Shown here: positions 1 through 13,200 of the stretch, piece after piece | Layout: the number at the start of each line of letters is the position of its first letter | Position numbering within the stretch: position 1 is the stretch's first letter | Assembly: GCA_963556195.1 (NCBI GenBank) | Contig: OY744517.1 | Coordinates: 147,984,882 to 148,048,881 of the forward strand | DNA: 64,000 nucleotides | Direction: 5' to 3' | Source: Sepiola atlantica | Lineage: Eukaryota > Mollusca > Cephalopoda > Sepiida > Sepiolidae | Position numbers and translations under genes: made by a program | The notes under the pieces: generated by a model | What the model was told of the DNA's origin: nothing | The model's input: only the letters and a program-made list of their open reading frames with translations | Databases searched by the model: none

Positions 1-610
1 TAGGCTCCTTCTACTGAGCTAGTAAATTTCTCACACCTGCCAATATCCTATATCTCTATAAATGCACCATTCCTATGTGCATGGAGTATTGTTGCCACAT
101 TGGGGCTAGTGCACCAACCATAAACCTCTCCCACTCGGACAGGATGCTAAAAGGAATTTCTAACCTAATAGGTCTCACACTGTCTGCTAAGCTCCAGCCC
201 CTGTCACATCGCTACAGTGTTGCATCCTTATGCTTTTTTTTACAAGTATTTCCATAGAATGTGCTTTGTTGAACTTACTGCATTTGGACCCATTTAACGT
301 AAATACCCCTGACCCACCAACTAGCAGCAAAATCCCTCCCCTTCTCTGTAGAGGTCTCTAGATGCTGGAATATTTTCTACTCTAATGGCTTCTTTCCTCG
401 AACCGCTTACCTTTATAATTCCCTTTCTGCTCTCTGTTTCCCCAACCATAGCTACATGCAGAAATTTAAATGTAATGTGAACAAACATCTTGCTGCCCAA
501 CTACCCACCCAGGTTGCTCCCCTATAAATTTGTCCCCTATCATAGTAGCCCCTTATGCTTCAGTGACAATATGCCTTGTTTGGGGTGAACAAAAGCTAGA
601 AAGAAAAAAT
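1..610 (+). mobile_element. Non-LTR retrotransposon tail, family A
   Basis: Broken frames encode the C-terminal end of a LINE reverse-transcriptase protein: MEYCCHIGASAP, RMLKGISNLIGL, LSHRYSVASL and CFFLQVFP. The same block recurs at 5010-5570, 58470-59125 (+) and 26690-27190, 48630-49010 and 50930-51300 (-). The end contains the GCCTTGTTTGGGGTGAA tail shared by the copies. It is cut by the window edge and has frameshifts. Confidence 0.75.
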
Positions 611-649
611 ATTAATAGCACATGTTGTTAAGACTTACATATCCACACT

Positions 650-2350
650 GAGTGTTCCTATTTACTTGCCTCCCATGAGGGCAAAGGACGCAAGGTCGGT
701 TTTTAATGTGGGGAAAATCCAGCTCCCCCAAAAGGAGCACTCTGGATTGGAACAAAAATTAAAATTACCTTAGTCTAGAAGGACTTCTCCACTGACAAAG
801 GCAATAATAGACTGTGTAGCATCAGAACATATACTACACTTTGTTCCTAGCCAAAAGGCCAAGGAAGCTTCTGAGTGTTACATAGTCCAAAGGCTTGTCT
901 CTGTGTTTTTCTTCTTCTTCTGTACGTGTCTTTGAAGCATGTGGTCATACGACAGTTTCTCCACTTTTTTACGCAGTCCTTTGCATTAGTGTTGTACTCT
1001 GCAAGATTTTTCAAGCTGCACCGGTTGGGCAGTATGGGACAAACAAGGCAGTGTCACATCGTATGGTCCTCCTCTCCACATTCACAGATTGTTGGGTCAG
1101 TTTTGTAGCCCCATCTACTCATAGCAAATTCTCAGGTGGTTGAGTGTTTTCCACCGGAGTCAGGGTGCCTCTGAACCGAGAGGGAGAGCCTCAGCAGGAG
1201 AGAAGGGCCATTCTCTAGCCGTCTGCCCTACAGCTATAGTTTGGTCTCTTCCTAAGATGTTGTTAGAGGTTCGACATGGCTAAGGAAGCTTCTCCTTGAC
1301 TTCAGTCGTTGGATCGTTGGTTCACGTCCATGAAGGAGATGGCGTTCATCTCTGATAGCCTTTGTGATCTCTACACGGCTGGCACCTTCCCGTCTCACAT
1401 CTGAAGGAGCAATGCCAGTGAGGAGATGTTCAGGTTGGTAGGCTTCAGGTAGCTATTGATCAAACAGCAAGAGTTGTTCAATGCTGAGTCTAGTTTTTTG
1501 GCATGCATTGGTCTCTCCCAAACAGGACAAGCATACTCCGCAGAGGAATAGCACAGGGTTAATGCAGTAGATCTTAATGTGTTCTGTGGCTCCCCTATTG
1601 GAGTTGATCAGTTTCCGTAAGATGTTGTTCTGGGAGCCGACTTTCATTTTTGTCTTCTTTACATGTTCCCTGAATGATAGCATGTGGTCCAGGGTCATGC
1701 CAAGGTAGAAAGAATTGGTGTGATTCTCAAGTCGTATTCTAGACCACGTGATGTTTAGGGGTTGGTTGGCCTTCCGGTTCCTGAGATAAAATGAGCAGAC
1801 TTGAGTTTTTGCAGGGTTTGTATGGAGATGCTTATTCTAGTAGTAGAGGAGTAGCTCATCTAAGGCTGAGTTTAGGTTTGTTTCTACTGACTCAAACGCA
1901 CTCAGCATAGATGAACCGCTCAGTGTTCTGGTTCATTGGTTAGTTATTAGTGTAGATATATAGTAATGGAGCCAGCACACTACTTCAAGGTAAGCCATTC
2001 TTTTGTTGGCGCTAGCGACTTTGTGGTTTAGAGTAAAATAAAAGCGTCTGTCTTTTAAGATGGCTCCAATGATATCTGGAGTGCCAGGTCTTTTGTCAGC
2101 TTCAAGATCTTTTTCAGGAGGAGGTGGTGGTTTACAGTGTAATACGCGATAGACAGATCAACAAAGATGTTACCAGTCCTTTCTGAAACACATCTTCGAT
2201 GTGCTGAGTGAGATTCAGGAGCTGGATTGTTGTGAATTTGCCAGGCTGGAATCCTGCTTGTTGGGGGATGATGGCTGTGTTGGCCCTTATGTAATCATAT
2301 TGCAAATTCTGCATTACATTGTCTTCCTCACTGTAAACTCTACATGGCAA
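650..2350 (-). mobile_element. Non-LTR retrotransposon RT remnant
   Basis: Read on the minus strand, 2350-2132 encodes QAGFQPGKFTTIQLLNLTQ, the RT finger/palm motif. Positions about 1830-1453 encode the thumb region (NPAKTQVCSF, SFREHVKKTKMKVGS, NNILRKLINSNRGAT). Lower coordinates carry the C-terminal tail. Several stops and frameshifts make it inactive. The layout resembles jockey-type LINEs but I cannot fix the clade. Confidence 0.75.
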
Positions 2351-2619
2351 TAAATAAATGTTGCTGTATTACATACTCAAGAGGTCGTCTTCGTATTTGA
2401 CCCCTATGAAATAATTTACCTATAAAATTCATTTATATCAACTGTTTAATTAATTCTATTTATTAGAATCATACCTTCTTTTCTTGCTGTTGTTGTCATT
2501 GCGTGTGTTGTCTTTTCCGAGGACTGGGATCAATTTCATAGCAGTAATCAAAAGCCATCACATTAATTATTCAATTAATTCAGCACATCTTAATAAGGGA
2601 AATCATTCAATCAGCCAAA

Positions 2620-3345
2620 ACTCACAGGGCAAATATAGAAACCAGATATCATTCTATTTCCTGACTCAGCTTCAAGGCCATCAGATGCAGTTTGACTGGT
2701 TCGCCATCTTTGCATGGCTTTCTTAACTCTGATGCCATACCTGTTAGACGTCTTTCCCAGTTGTAATCCTATAGACTCTCTTCTGGTAGCAGTCACTGCT
2801 ATTCTCAGACTAGCCCACACATATAAGTAAGATGTACTTATATATTACTCATGTATCTCTCTATTCTTAGCCCCTGACAATACATGTTCTCTATCGATTA
2901 TGTTGGGAAATTAATGTAGTCTTTCTTTAGTAATTATGTTTGTAGTTTTCACCTTTATGTGTCATGTTTCGTATATCCATTTTGCATTTGTCTTTGACAA
3001 ACTATGTGAGAATGAATGTATATCTGCAACTGAGAAGAACTTTCCTTTCTTCCTCCGTGTGCCTAGCATCAGGCAGAATTTCCATGAACAGAGTTTCTTT
3101 CCAATAACTTCCTATCTGTGGAACATATCACCACAAGACTGCTTCCCTGCAGACTACAACATGATCATCTTCAAATCCAGTGTCAACAAATACTTGGCAT
3201 AAACCATCCCCATAAGTAATCAAATTTTGTTCATTCCATTCATCATTTTCAATCATCTCAAAATATTCTTCATCATTCAACTGATAATCCATCCAGCTCA
3301 TTAACAGTTCTTCGAGTGGCTTTTAGCCATGATAAGTGATGATTC
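2620..3345 (+). mobile_element. Non-LTR retrotransposon tail, family B
   Basis: The C-terminal LINE segment includes FFLRVPSIRQNFHEQSFFP, SYLWNISPQDCFPADYN and FKSSVNKYLA before a stop. Homologous tails are at 17825-18290 and 55735-56320 (+) and 28015-28700 (-). The shared 3' segment includes CGAGTGGC and ATTCATTAGTAA. A tract at 2640-2830 resembles 33830-34030. Confidence 0.7.
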
Positions 3346-3349
3346 ATTA

Positions 3350-3350
3350 G

Positions 3351-3393
<43 letters not shown>
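3350..3393. repeat. (TA)n microsatellite
   Basis: About 42 bases of alternating TA directly follow the family B LINE tail. Open frames read through it are artefacts. Confidence 0.95.
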
Positions 3394-3400
<7 letters not shown>

Positions 3401-3909
3401 TAAATACTGTATATTACATATTTCAGAAATGTACCGCGGTTACATCCAAAAAGGCAGATTTAGACATCTATAGTAAATCTCTGTGCCCAGTGGAATTGTC
3501 GGCATGCTGAAACGATTGTAGTCACGGTCCGATGGGGAATAGCGTCAACAATGACAAAAAACGGTGTATCTCTAAGGGGGGTCTCCGAAAAAAAACCCGT
3601 GTGGGACAGTGATTAACTAAGACCTAAGACCTAAATGTTAGTTCGTGTTTGAAAGGCCTTCATGTTATTCCCTCGAAAGTTTTATTTATTTATTTATATA
3701 TCTGTTCGTTTGTGGATTTGTAATATTATTGTTTTACCTAGTCTGAAAAAATACGAAAGGGGCGGCTTTGAAGTTTGCCGTTTGGGTTTGAGAAATTAGG
3801 GTGCTTTTTTGTTGTCGTTTTTGGGTTTAAATTTATGTATCGGATTAATTGTCCGATATAGTGCTGAAAAGGATGATGCAATAATATTTCTTTGAACTTA
3901 ACGTGTTTG

Positions 3910-3910
<1 letters not shown>
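3394..3910. other. Gap, no recognised gene
   Basis: This stretch holds no recognisable coding exon. A locally less AT-rich part (3430-3660) looks like old repeat sequence but I cannot name a family. Confidence 0.5.

Positions 3911-3912
<2 letters not shown>

Positions 3913-3958
<46 letters not shown>
3913..3958. repeat. (TA)n microsatellite
   Basis: About 46 bases of alternating TA. It gives spurious Tyr-Ile repeat frames on both strands. Confidence 0.95.
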
Positions 3959-3965
<7 letters not shown>

Positions 3966-4215
3966 CAACCGTTTCTTAATTATTACGCTTTTTCCTTATT
4001 CCAAACCCTGTATGTGTTTTCCTAAGAGAACAGAGCACACAATGGTGACTGCATGTCTTGGAAAGAAAACCAAACATGTGTCCACTAAAAACATTGAAGC
4101 AAGAATATCATATACTCATACCTGTCAAAAAATGAAAACAATCTTATTTTTGTAGACTTTTTTCTTGACTGAAATATAATTTGATGCATCATATCCTTCT
4201 AAATTGTTTTTTCAG

Positions 4216-4289
4216 CTCCAAGAGCAAATAAGTGGTTTACAAAATGATAAGCAACTTTTAGTTGAGTCGAATGAAAAGTTAACACGAAG
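4216..4289 (+). CDS. RPGRIP1L: RPGRIP1L exon 1 of window
   Basis: 74 nt, codons 1-25, between a ttttttcag acceptor and a gtgagt donor. It encodes a heptad-like stretch (LQEQISGLQNDKQLL...), matching the coiled coil just before the SAF motif of vertebrate RPGRIP1L. It ends with two bases of a split Ser codon. Earlier exons are upstream of the window. Confidence 0.85.
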
Positions 4290-7200
4290 GTGAGTTGCAC
4301 AATTTTGTTTTTCTCTTGTTCTTTAGTGATCATTTTCAGAAAAAAGTTGCCAAGAAACAAAAGTCTAATGGGGATTTTTTTTTTCCTTGTTTGGAAAATA
4401 TTTGACTGTTCATAGATTTTTATGATTTAAAAACAGTTGTTTGTTTAAAAGACATAATTGTTATATTATGTTATTTTTTATTCTCAGATCTAAGTACTCA
4501 AAAATTAAAATGTTTTTATTAAATTTTTTTTTGTGTAAAAAAAAACAAAACTATACATCTTGGCTGTTATTTTTGCAGTGATGCTGCCAATGTAACCTCT
4601 GACCTTCTTCAAGTGCATCTTTTCAAACTTGGGATCTATACAGGATTTCAAACTGAACCCTTTATTTAATCTACAGGGGTAGATAGTTCTCATTCTGTCA
4701 GTCATGACCGGGTAGAAGTGTTGGGTGATGCAACGAATACACTCTAACCCCGGGATTAAATATAGAGTTTAGTTTAAAATTTCATATGGGTTCCCAAGTT
4801 CAACATAGACATTCACAAGTTCGACCAAAAATTCAAAATCATGAAAGAGAACAACTCCTACTTTTAATTGAAAAATATAAAAAGAGGTGTCTCCCTTGCA
4901 ACTAAAATTCTATTTCTTTTTCTGTATAAGTGTAAAAAATGTGAAAACAAATAAAAATTAAAAACTAAAATAATTTCATTACATCCTGGGAAACACCAGG
5001 TATGTACAACTAGTGTATAATATGAAATCCATTTGTAATATTATCCTGTATATCTACAAAGCCACCATCCATCCATGCATGGAGTATTGTTGCCACATGG
5101 GCTGGTACATCATCCGTTAGTCTCTTCCTCTTAGACAAGGTCCAAAAAAGAGTCGCCAACTTAATAGGTCCCTCACTATCCACCAAGCTCCAACCCCTGT
5201 CCCATCGCCGCAATGTTGCTTCCTTGTGCTTGTTTTACAAATACTTCAATGGATTGTGCTCCAATGAACTGGCTGCTCTGAGCCCCCTCAAAGTAAATAC
5301 ACTAGACCAACTCGACAATCAGCTAAATCCCATCCATTCACTGTGGAGGTCCCCAGATGCTACTCCAATAGCTTCTTTCCTTTTGCTGCCGGCCTCTGGA
5401 ACTCCCTCACTGCTCTTTGTTTCCCCAACTGTACTGACATGCAGAGGTTTAAAACTAATGTAAACAGACATCTTGCTACACAGCTCCTAACTTAGGATGA
5501 CACCCTAAACCTACACCTTAATTCCCAGTAGCCCATTACGTTTACAGTGGCGGCCTGCCTTGTTTGGGGTGAATTATGTTAAAAAAAATTTTTTTTTAAA
5601 TGAATGTCCACTTTTAGGAAATATTTATTGCTGAAAGTTATTTACCAAAATTAATTCAATCTTCAAAGTATCATATTTTTGTAAAACTCTTATTTAAATG
5701 CTGACATGATGATTAAGTGCTGATTTAAGATAAAATTGTGAATTGCTTCTTTTACTGACAGACTTTTTTGTTTTCTCCTATAGCGCCTTTGATATGCAAC
5801 GTGAAAGGGAATGGCGTCAAAGGGAAAGTGCACTTAAAGTGCAGATTGCACAATTGGAAGCCACTTTGAAAGCAGACCTTGGAGAAAAAGGCAGTGTAAT
5901 CGACAGGCTCAACACAGAAATGAGTAACTAGTTTTCATCGGGTTTCTTACATAGCACATACAGATAAGAAGTTATTAAGATTATGAAAAGAATAATAGCA
6001 AATAATATTACAGATTCTGTACTATTATTTTTTTTAAACTAATGTAAACATGCAGTGGGTTGGATGTTTTAGTGGTGCATGTGAATGGCAGACATTGCAG
6101 ATGATAGATGCTCGGCCAAAGGAAAAGGGGTGGGGCACAGAGGAATTTGCAAATATCTCTGATTTTGTATTTTGGGCCACCCAGAATTCAGTTTGTCCAC
6201 TTAATATTTGAGGTTCCCTGCTGTGGTTATGGCTCTTTCAGAGGCTTCCAAATTTAATGGTTGTCCGAACACAGAACCCCTTGGATAGCAGCTGCACATT
6301 CCGAGGTGAACCATTGAGGAGACTGGGGTTTGCTGAAGGATTTTCGCATGGGGACATATGCTTCAATGCTTACTTTGACCCAATTGGTTAATTCATTTGC
6401 ACAGTGAGAAGGTTTCACTTCATGGGGCGTCACTGATGTGATCACTGATGGAATCAAAATCAGCCTGCTCGTAGTATCTCGTTGTTTTGAGCAAACGGCT
6501 CATCAGCTTTGGTACAAGATTTTAGCGTGATATCAATCATTACCACAATGTGATCGGCGTTCCTGAGCGGGCTATGGGCATTCGTCACACAAGCCTCGAG
6601 CAGTAAGGTCAAGAATAGGTCTAGAAGTAAGGTTTGCTGGTCCACACGATCAGGGAGGCGGGTCGGGAAAGTGACAGTCTGTGAGATGGAGTGAGCTAAG
6701 GAGAAATTATACGTAAAGTTACCAGCTGCGTCAGTAAAGCTGGAGAATCCCAGCCAGACATGGTGGTGTGCATTAAAATCCCCAAACACATGTATTTGGG
6801 CATGCAAGTCAAGTGAGAGTGCTGTATCTATGCTTTCAGAGACAGAGTTAAGCAGGGTACAGTCCTGGATTGAAGCAGAACGGTATTTATGTATATATAT
6901 ACATATATATATATATTCTTACGAAAAAATATATATTTAGGTATATACTCTTTATAATATCCGAAAATGTTCCAAATTGCAAACTCAATGAAGTTGTATT
7001 ACAAGTTTCAGAGCATATATATATTATCAGTGCATTCCAATGACCAAAGAAACAATCAATCCATAATCATACCTTTCAGCTGTTCTTTCAATTTCTTAAT
7101 CTTCATATATTGTCGAACGACCACAACCATACTTTTCTGCTGTTCTTTCAATCTCTTTACTTTTGTATATCAGCGAATACCTGTAATTCCTCTTTGTCCT

Positions 7201-10200
7201 ACAGAGAAAACAAGTATTTATATTGTATTTATATATATATAAATACATTTTTGTTTTCATAATTGAATGGAGGATTATACTGGTTTAGAAAAATGAATTT
7301 TGCTTTGATGCATGTGAATAGGATTAAAAAAAATAATTTTGATATGATATCATATCTAAATAAAGAGAATCGAAGTGTCTATTTTTCTCTATAAAAAGTA
7401 TGAGAACTAACAAGATCTCACAGGACTTGTTAGTTCAACCTTGTAATTTTTAAATGACTCTGTTCACCTTTTTGTATCTTTTATTTAGTAAACCTTCTTT
7501 TCTATCCTTATTAATTGTTGGAGATTTTCTTTATAATTTTCTCTTTTAATGCGGGTTAAAACAATGTTTTCTCAATTTAAAGAAAAGACCCCAATCAAAA
7601 CTATCGAGTTTATGATTTGCATTTGTTAAATGCCATAAAATGTTATATTTTTGTTTCAGCTGAACATGAAACAGCAGAACAAAAATTGCGGGAATTACGC
7701 ATTGAATTCTTCCAACTAAAAGAGCAACATGATGATTTGAAGAACAAAATGAGTTTCTTCACAGATGTAAGTAAACATATACAATGAAATACAAATAAAA
7801 TTCCCCTGAAGGGATCGTCAAATATATAAAGTAAAGCTGGTCTGTTTCTTGCATTTTTGTAATCGATAGGTTTTCCTACAGAATATTTAATTAAATTTCT
7901 TTTTATGTAAAGATCTGGTCTCCTTTTGACTAGTTCTAAAAAGAACATCAATTCCAATCAATTTTATCTATTTCCATATTTAATCCCATAGATATTTCAT
8001 TTAGGAAGAGGAAGTCTTTGAATATACTGGTGTTGGGTTGCATAAAATGGTATCAATTTTATTTTATACATTTTGATTATTTATTTACAAAGGATTTCAT
8101 ACATTTTCATTATTAATTATTTTTAATAAATATAATATGATAATTTTATTAATATACAGGTCATAATATAGATGTTGATAAAAACCATCACTTTTGTTTT
8201 TGTGTGTCTGTTTTATAGTCGCCATTTTGCCTTTTGAAGCCAGTTTCTAATTGATAATGTTATTTCACTACAGTTTTTGTAGTGTATGCATTGTGGTAAT
8301 TTCTAAGTTGACAAGTCATGGTTTGATTTCCTTTGAGGACGATTTCTTTTTTTATTATTAAACTATTTTTTAATTTATTTCATTTTTCTCACTTCCCTTT
8401 AAGTGTTAAAAAATCCTTTATGCCATTTAAAAAGCCAAAAAAACCCTGGTTATCTCAATAATAAAAAAAATTGATATAACTGTCTTAAAATAGTAAATAC
8501 ACCATTGAAAATATTTTGTGTACCAGTTTGATTTATGATAGTGTTAAACTCACAATTATTTTCAAATTCTGAAGTGAACAAATTTAATCTTATTATTTAT
8601 AAATTAAAGACGTTTAAATAAAAATCAAATGTTGTGGGCAATTGTTTAGCAGTTTAGTTGAATCTTGGAAAGGATTTGAAAGAGAAATAATTTGGTAAAA
8701 GAAATGAAAATAAAATGACTCTTGGACAATGCCAGGTAGAGACAGGTACAATATTTATAATGGGTGATTTTAATTGTAAATTTGGTCAATTGCATAATTG
8801 ATTTTCACCTGCAACAGGAAAATATAACTTGATACATCAAACAATAGAGGGAAACTTCTTGTCCATTTTTGTATCAAAACCAACTTTATAACAACCAATA
8901 TAACATTTAAAAAAGGAAGATTACACACATGGACATCACCAGACAACAAAACAAAAAATACAATTGATTTTCTTGTTATACGTAAACCCTCAACAAGATT
9001 ACATTTAATAGATAGCTAAACACTGGCCCAGCGAAGAATTGTGAAAGATTGGTATACTAGTATATATTTGGGACCCATGCAAGATACAAGACTAAGAATC
9101 AAAGCCTAAAAGATAAAAAGCACAGGTAAAAACATTGTTTTCAGTTTCAGAAATAATGATGTTTCCTTTCAAACACAGCAGGCGATAGCTGAAGGTCAGG
9201 GGTTAACTGCTGTCTCCAGCTGTCATTGTTGTAAGGGTGATGAGTTTAAACAACTGAAATGAGCCCAGTGCAAACACAATGTAGCCCATGAGAAGCTGAT
9301 GAGAAACTGTAGAGTTGTGTCCGGGCTGAACACTGGAGAAATTACGGCTGGAATGGCAGATGGCAAGAGATTGTGTTTGACAGGAGAAAAGCTGCCCGAG
9401 TATGATACACTGATGAGTAAAGGAACTCATGAAAATGGCTATTGGCTATAGAACTATTTATATGAAGTATGGTATGCGTATATGTTTATATATGTGTATG
9501 CACAGGATTCACTTTTAAACCAATTAACTGATCATTATGGATTTTAGAACACAGCTGATAGGCCTAAAGGGTGATAGTGTGGTTAGTTTAATTTAGTTTT
9601 ATGCAAAGGGGGTAAAAAGAGGGTTGAAAGCTATTTGTGAAAATTTAGATATGTCCGATTTTTGTGAAATTTTCACAATATGTATTAGACATCAATTAAT
9701 AAATATTCCCCAAATTTTAGTTTCTTAGGGGTATTTCAAAACGTTTTAGGGGGCTTAATATGGGCAATAGCCCCCTTTTTTTAAATTAAAATATTTCATA
9801 TTTGCATTGATTTTGATCTATAGTCATTAGATACCAATTAAACAAGATTCTAATTTTCAATGTTTTCTTAAGGCACCTTAAGCTTAAGCCTTTAATTTGA
9901 AACATTTTCTAGAATCAAAATCATGTAATGGATTTTGATCAAAATTAGAATAAGAATTCTAGACATAAGGTTTAATATCATTATATGTTGATTTTAATCT
10001 TTGTTAGAGGACATAAAAGTGGTGCAAAACTATTCTGTTTGAGGAATAAATTTTACCCATCTTGGAACGGGTATTCTTCTAGTTTTATATAATGTTAGAA
10101 TGTATTTTATTACTGAATATATTTGGAATTATTTTTCAAAAGTTATAATTTTTACGCTTTGTATTGTTTGCAGAAGAGTTCTGTGGATGTGGGTCAATTA

Positions 10201-13200
10201 GAAGAGGCTTTAATGCTTGTTCACAGTAAGCATCAAGATGTCAGCAAAGTTCCTGATTTTGTACAAAAAGTCGATACTGAAATTGATAAAGGTGAAATTT
10301 TTATTTTGTTTATGTTATGCAGAAATTGAATTTTATTAACGATTCCATGGATAGCATTTCTTTTTTTTGGTTTGGGGGGGGGGGTCACCATGTATCTATT
10401 GTTCAGTAAATCTTCTTTCTATCCTAAATATTTGGTACTCCTGCAGTTTACGAACCGCACTAAAACTGATATTTCGTCGGCATATTCCAGCAGGTTATGT
10501 AAACCACCGGAAAGTGCTAAACACTTAGCCAATCAGATCACAGCAGCTGACAACTGGCAATCGCAAAAAAAATATTGCGGAAAATTAAATATTTTTTTTG
10601 CAAATTCAAAGTGTACATTTTGTATTTTATTCAAATATTTGAATGATTTCAACTCTAGTTTTCTTGAATTTCTAGCTATCAGGACTAATATTGGAAATGC
10701 TAAAGTTTATTTATAACATTTCTTGTTTTGTTTTGACTTTTTCAATAATGGTTTCGTCCTTTGGGCATTCTTTTTTTGTCCACTTCTGGAAATTAACCAT
10801 AACCGTAACCCGACAGAAAATTTGCAAAAAAAAAAAAAACAAGCTAACCCGAACCGTAACCAACCCTAACAAAAAAAAAAAAACAAGTTAACCCGAACCG
10901 TAACCAACCCTAACAAAAAAAAAAAAACAAGTTAACCCGAACCGTAACCAACCCTAACAAAAAAAAAAGAACCTAACTCTAACTTAGTCGGTCGGGTAAA
11001 AAAGTAGGCAAGAAAAAAAAAATCATTAAAAAAGAAAAATTGTTTGCTATCAGTTGTTACATTATATTTTCTTCATTAAAAAAATAAATATTTATTCATG
11101 AAACTTACCATACGATGACTGTTTTTTTTTTATTTTAATGTTTTGTCCTTAATTTATAAAGTTTCTTTAAAAAAAAATACATATTTTTCCATTAATTTTT
11201 ATTTTGTAACAAAAAACAAATTTTTTCATTAAAATTACCATATGTTGACAGTTTTCTTCTCTATTTAAATGTTTTTTCCTTAATGTTTACAGTTTGTTAG
11301 CATTTTCGCCAAAAAAATAACGTTTTCGTTTGGCACCTTCCGGCAGTTTATGTAACCTGCCGGAATATGCCGATTAAACGTTGGTTGTAGCGTGGTCCGT
11401 AAACTGCAGAAGAACCATTTGTTTCCTATTTTATTCTCTGTTCTGACATGGCCAATCAGGGTGGTTGATCGGCGGAAGTTGGAAGTTATTGACAATGACT
11501 ACCTCTGCCGCATTTTGCGTTGCTGCCGAGTCGACCACGTCCCAACTGCTGTTCTTCACCAACACCTCAATTTAAAGTCTTGGCCATCTATTGCATAATC
11601 TGAAAAGGTAACATTCGGCAGTTTTTTTATTAGCCGCATAATTTCTGATTAATATGAACTGAGTGGACAGACAGTGTAATACGAAAAACGGACCCAAATT
11701 ATATTCCTACCGTATTTCTTTTACAGTGTTCTGAGTTGAAAAATAAGGACTTATTACTGTAGGAGAGATGTAGTTACTCCTACTCCCATGCTAAAATTAC
11801 TAAGCAAAAAGAAAACGACTGAGCAGATAAAATAAAACAAATCAGTTAATCTGAACGAAAATAAAAATGTTTTTCTGGAAACACATACCAAACACATAAG
11901 TAGCAGAATTCTATATGTCGTCCTTGTTTACGGAGCTATAACGGTTGATGGTTTGGGTGGCGTAAGCATATCTGTGGACATCTGGAATCACGATTGGTTA
12001 GTCATAAACAGAGGATACAATAAAAACATTCTCTGATTTATATCGATTAAGAAAGAATAATTGGATCAAATGGATTTGAGGCACCCTAGAATGAACAACA
12101 ACCAAAAGGACACATTTTGCTTTAACACTGCTTCTTTTTAAAAACCTCTGGTATTTAAAAATATAGTTCCTAAAATAAAAACCCAGATTGATTTAAAAAA
12201 TCCACATCCAGGAGTGGCAACCCTGCACAGAACTGTTAACGTTTCATCAGACTATATGCTTCGGTTGTCATCAGCGTGGTTCAGGAATCAAAAGTTTGTT
12301 AGAAAACCGAGGTATTTCCGGCTTGAATTTTTTATTCAAAATCCAAATTATTCGAGTTCTGAGATGTTTATTGTTGTGAAGTTGTCCCACAGTAAATAAT
12401 AAATAAAGGAAGTCAAGTCGAGGGTTGGCTTAACAAGTGTATTAACAAAGTAAGAAAGTGACTAGCTCTTGGCTAGACAGTTACAAGACTGTGCTTTGTC
12501 TTCTGGTGACTCGCACTATTTATAGTGACAACCGGTGCAGTTTCTCCTGTGTAAGAACGGCCGGTGTAACATTTATTAACCGAGATTTGACTGTAGTTTT
12601 ATTGAAAATTTGTTTTATTTAAGCGAAATGTATAAACAAATGAAACAAACTCATATTTAAATAAAAATATATTGTGCTGAGATGGTGTCACACAAATTGA
12701 AAAAAGTATTTTTAAAAAAAAATTGGATTGTATTAAAAAAAGTTTTTTTCTAAATATTGGATTTTTGCCATAAAAATCTTTAATTAATCATAAGCGATAA
12801 AACTGGAAGTCAAAAGTAAAAAATCAGTGTTAAAACAAAATGTGTTGCTCGTTTTGGGGTGCCTCAAATTCATTTGATCCAAAAATTTCTGTTAATTGCT
12901 TTGTGCATATTCTATCTGGTGGCAATTGACAAGAAATATGATTCATGCAATGTTTAATAATTATTATTTACAGAAAATCTTTAAGTTTTGCCTTTTGCTT
13001 TAATGAATTATTTATTTGTATGCCTTTAAGTCAGGATTTATTTTTATTGTAGCCATGAATCAACGTACCCAACAATTAGAATTTGAAATTGCTGAAACTG
13101 CTCACGAATTGGAGAAGACCCGGAACATGTTAATCCTGCAACACAAGATCAACAAAGATTACCAGAATGAAGTAAACCTATTTAGTATTATGTTTCAGAA

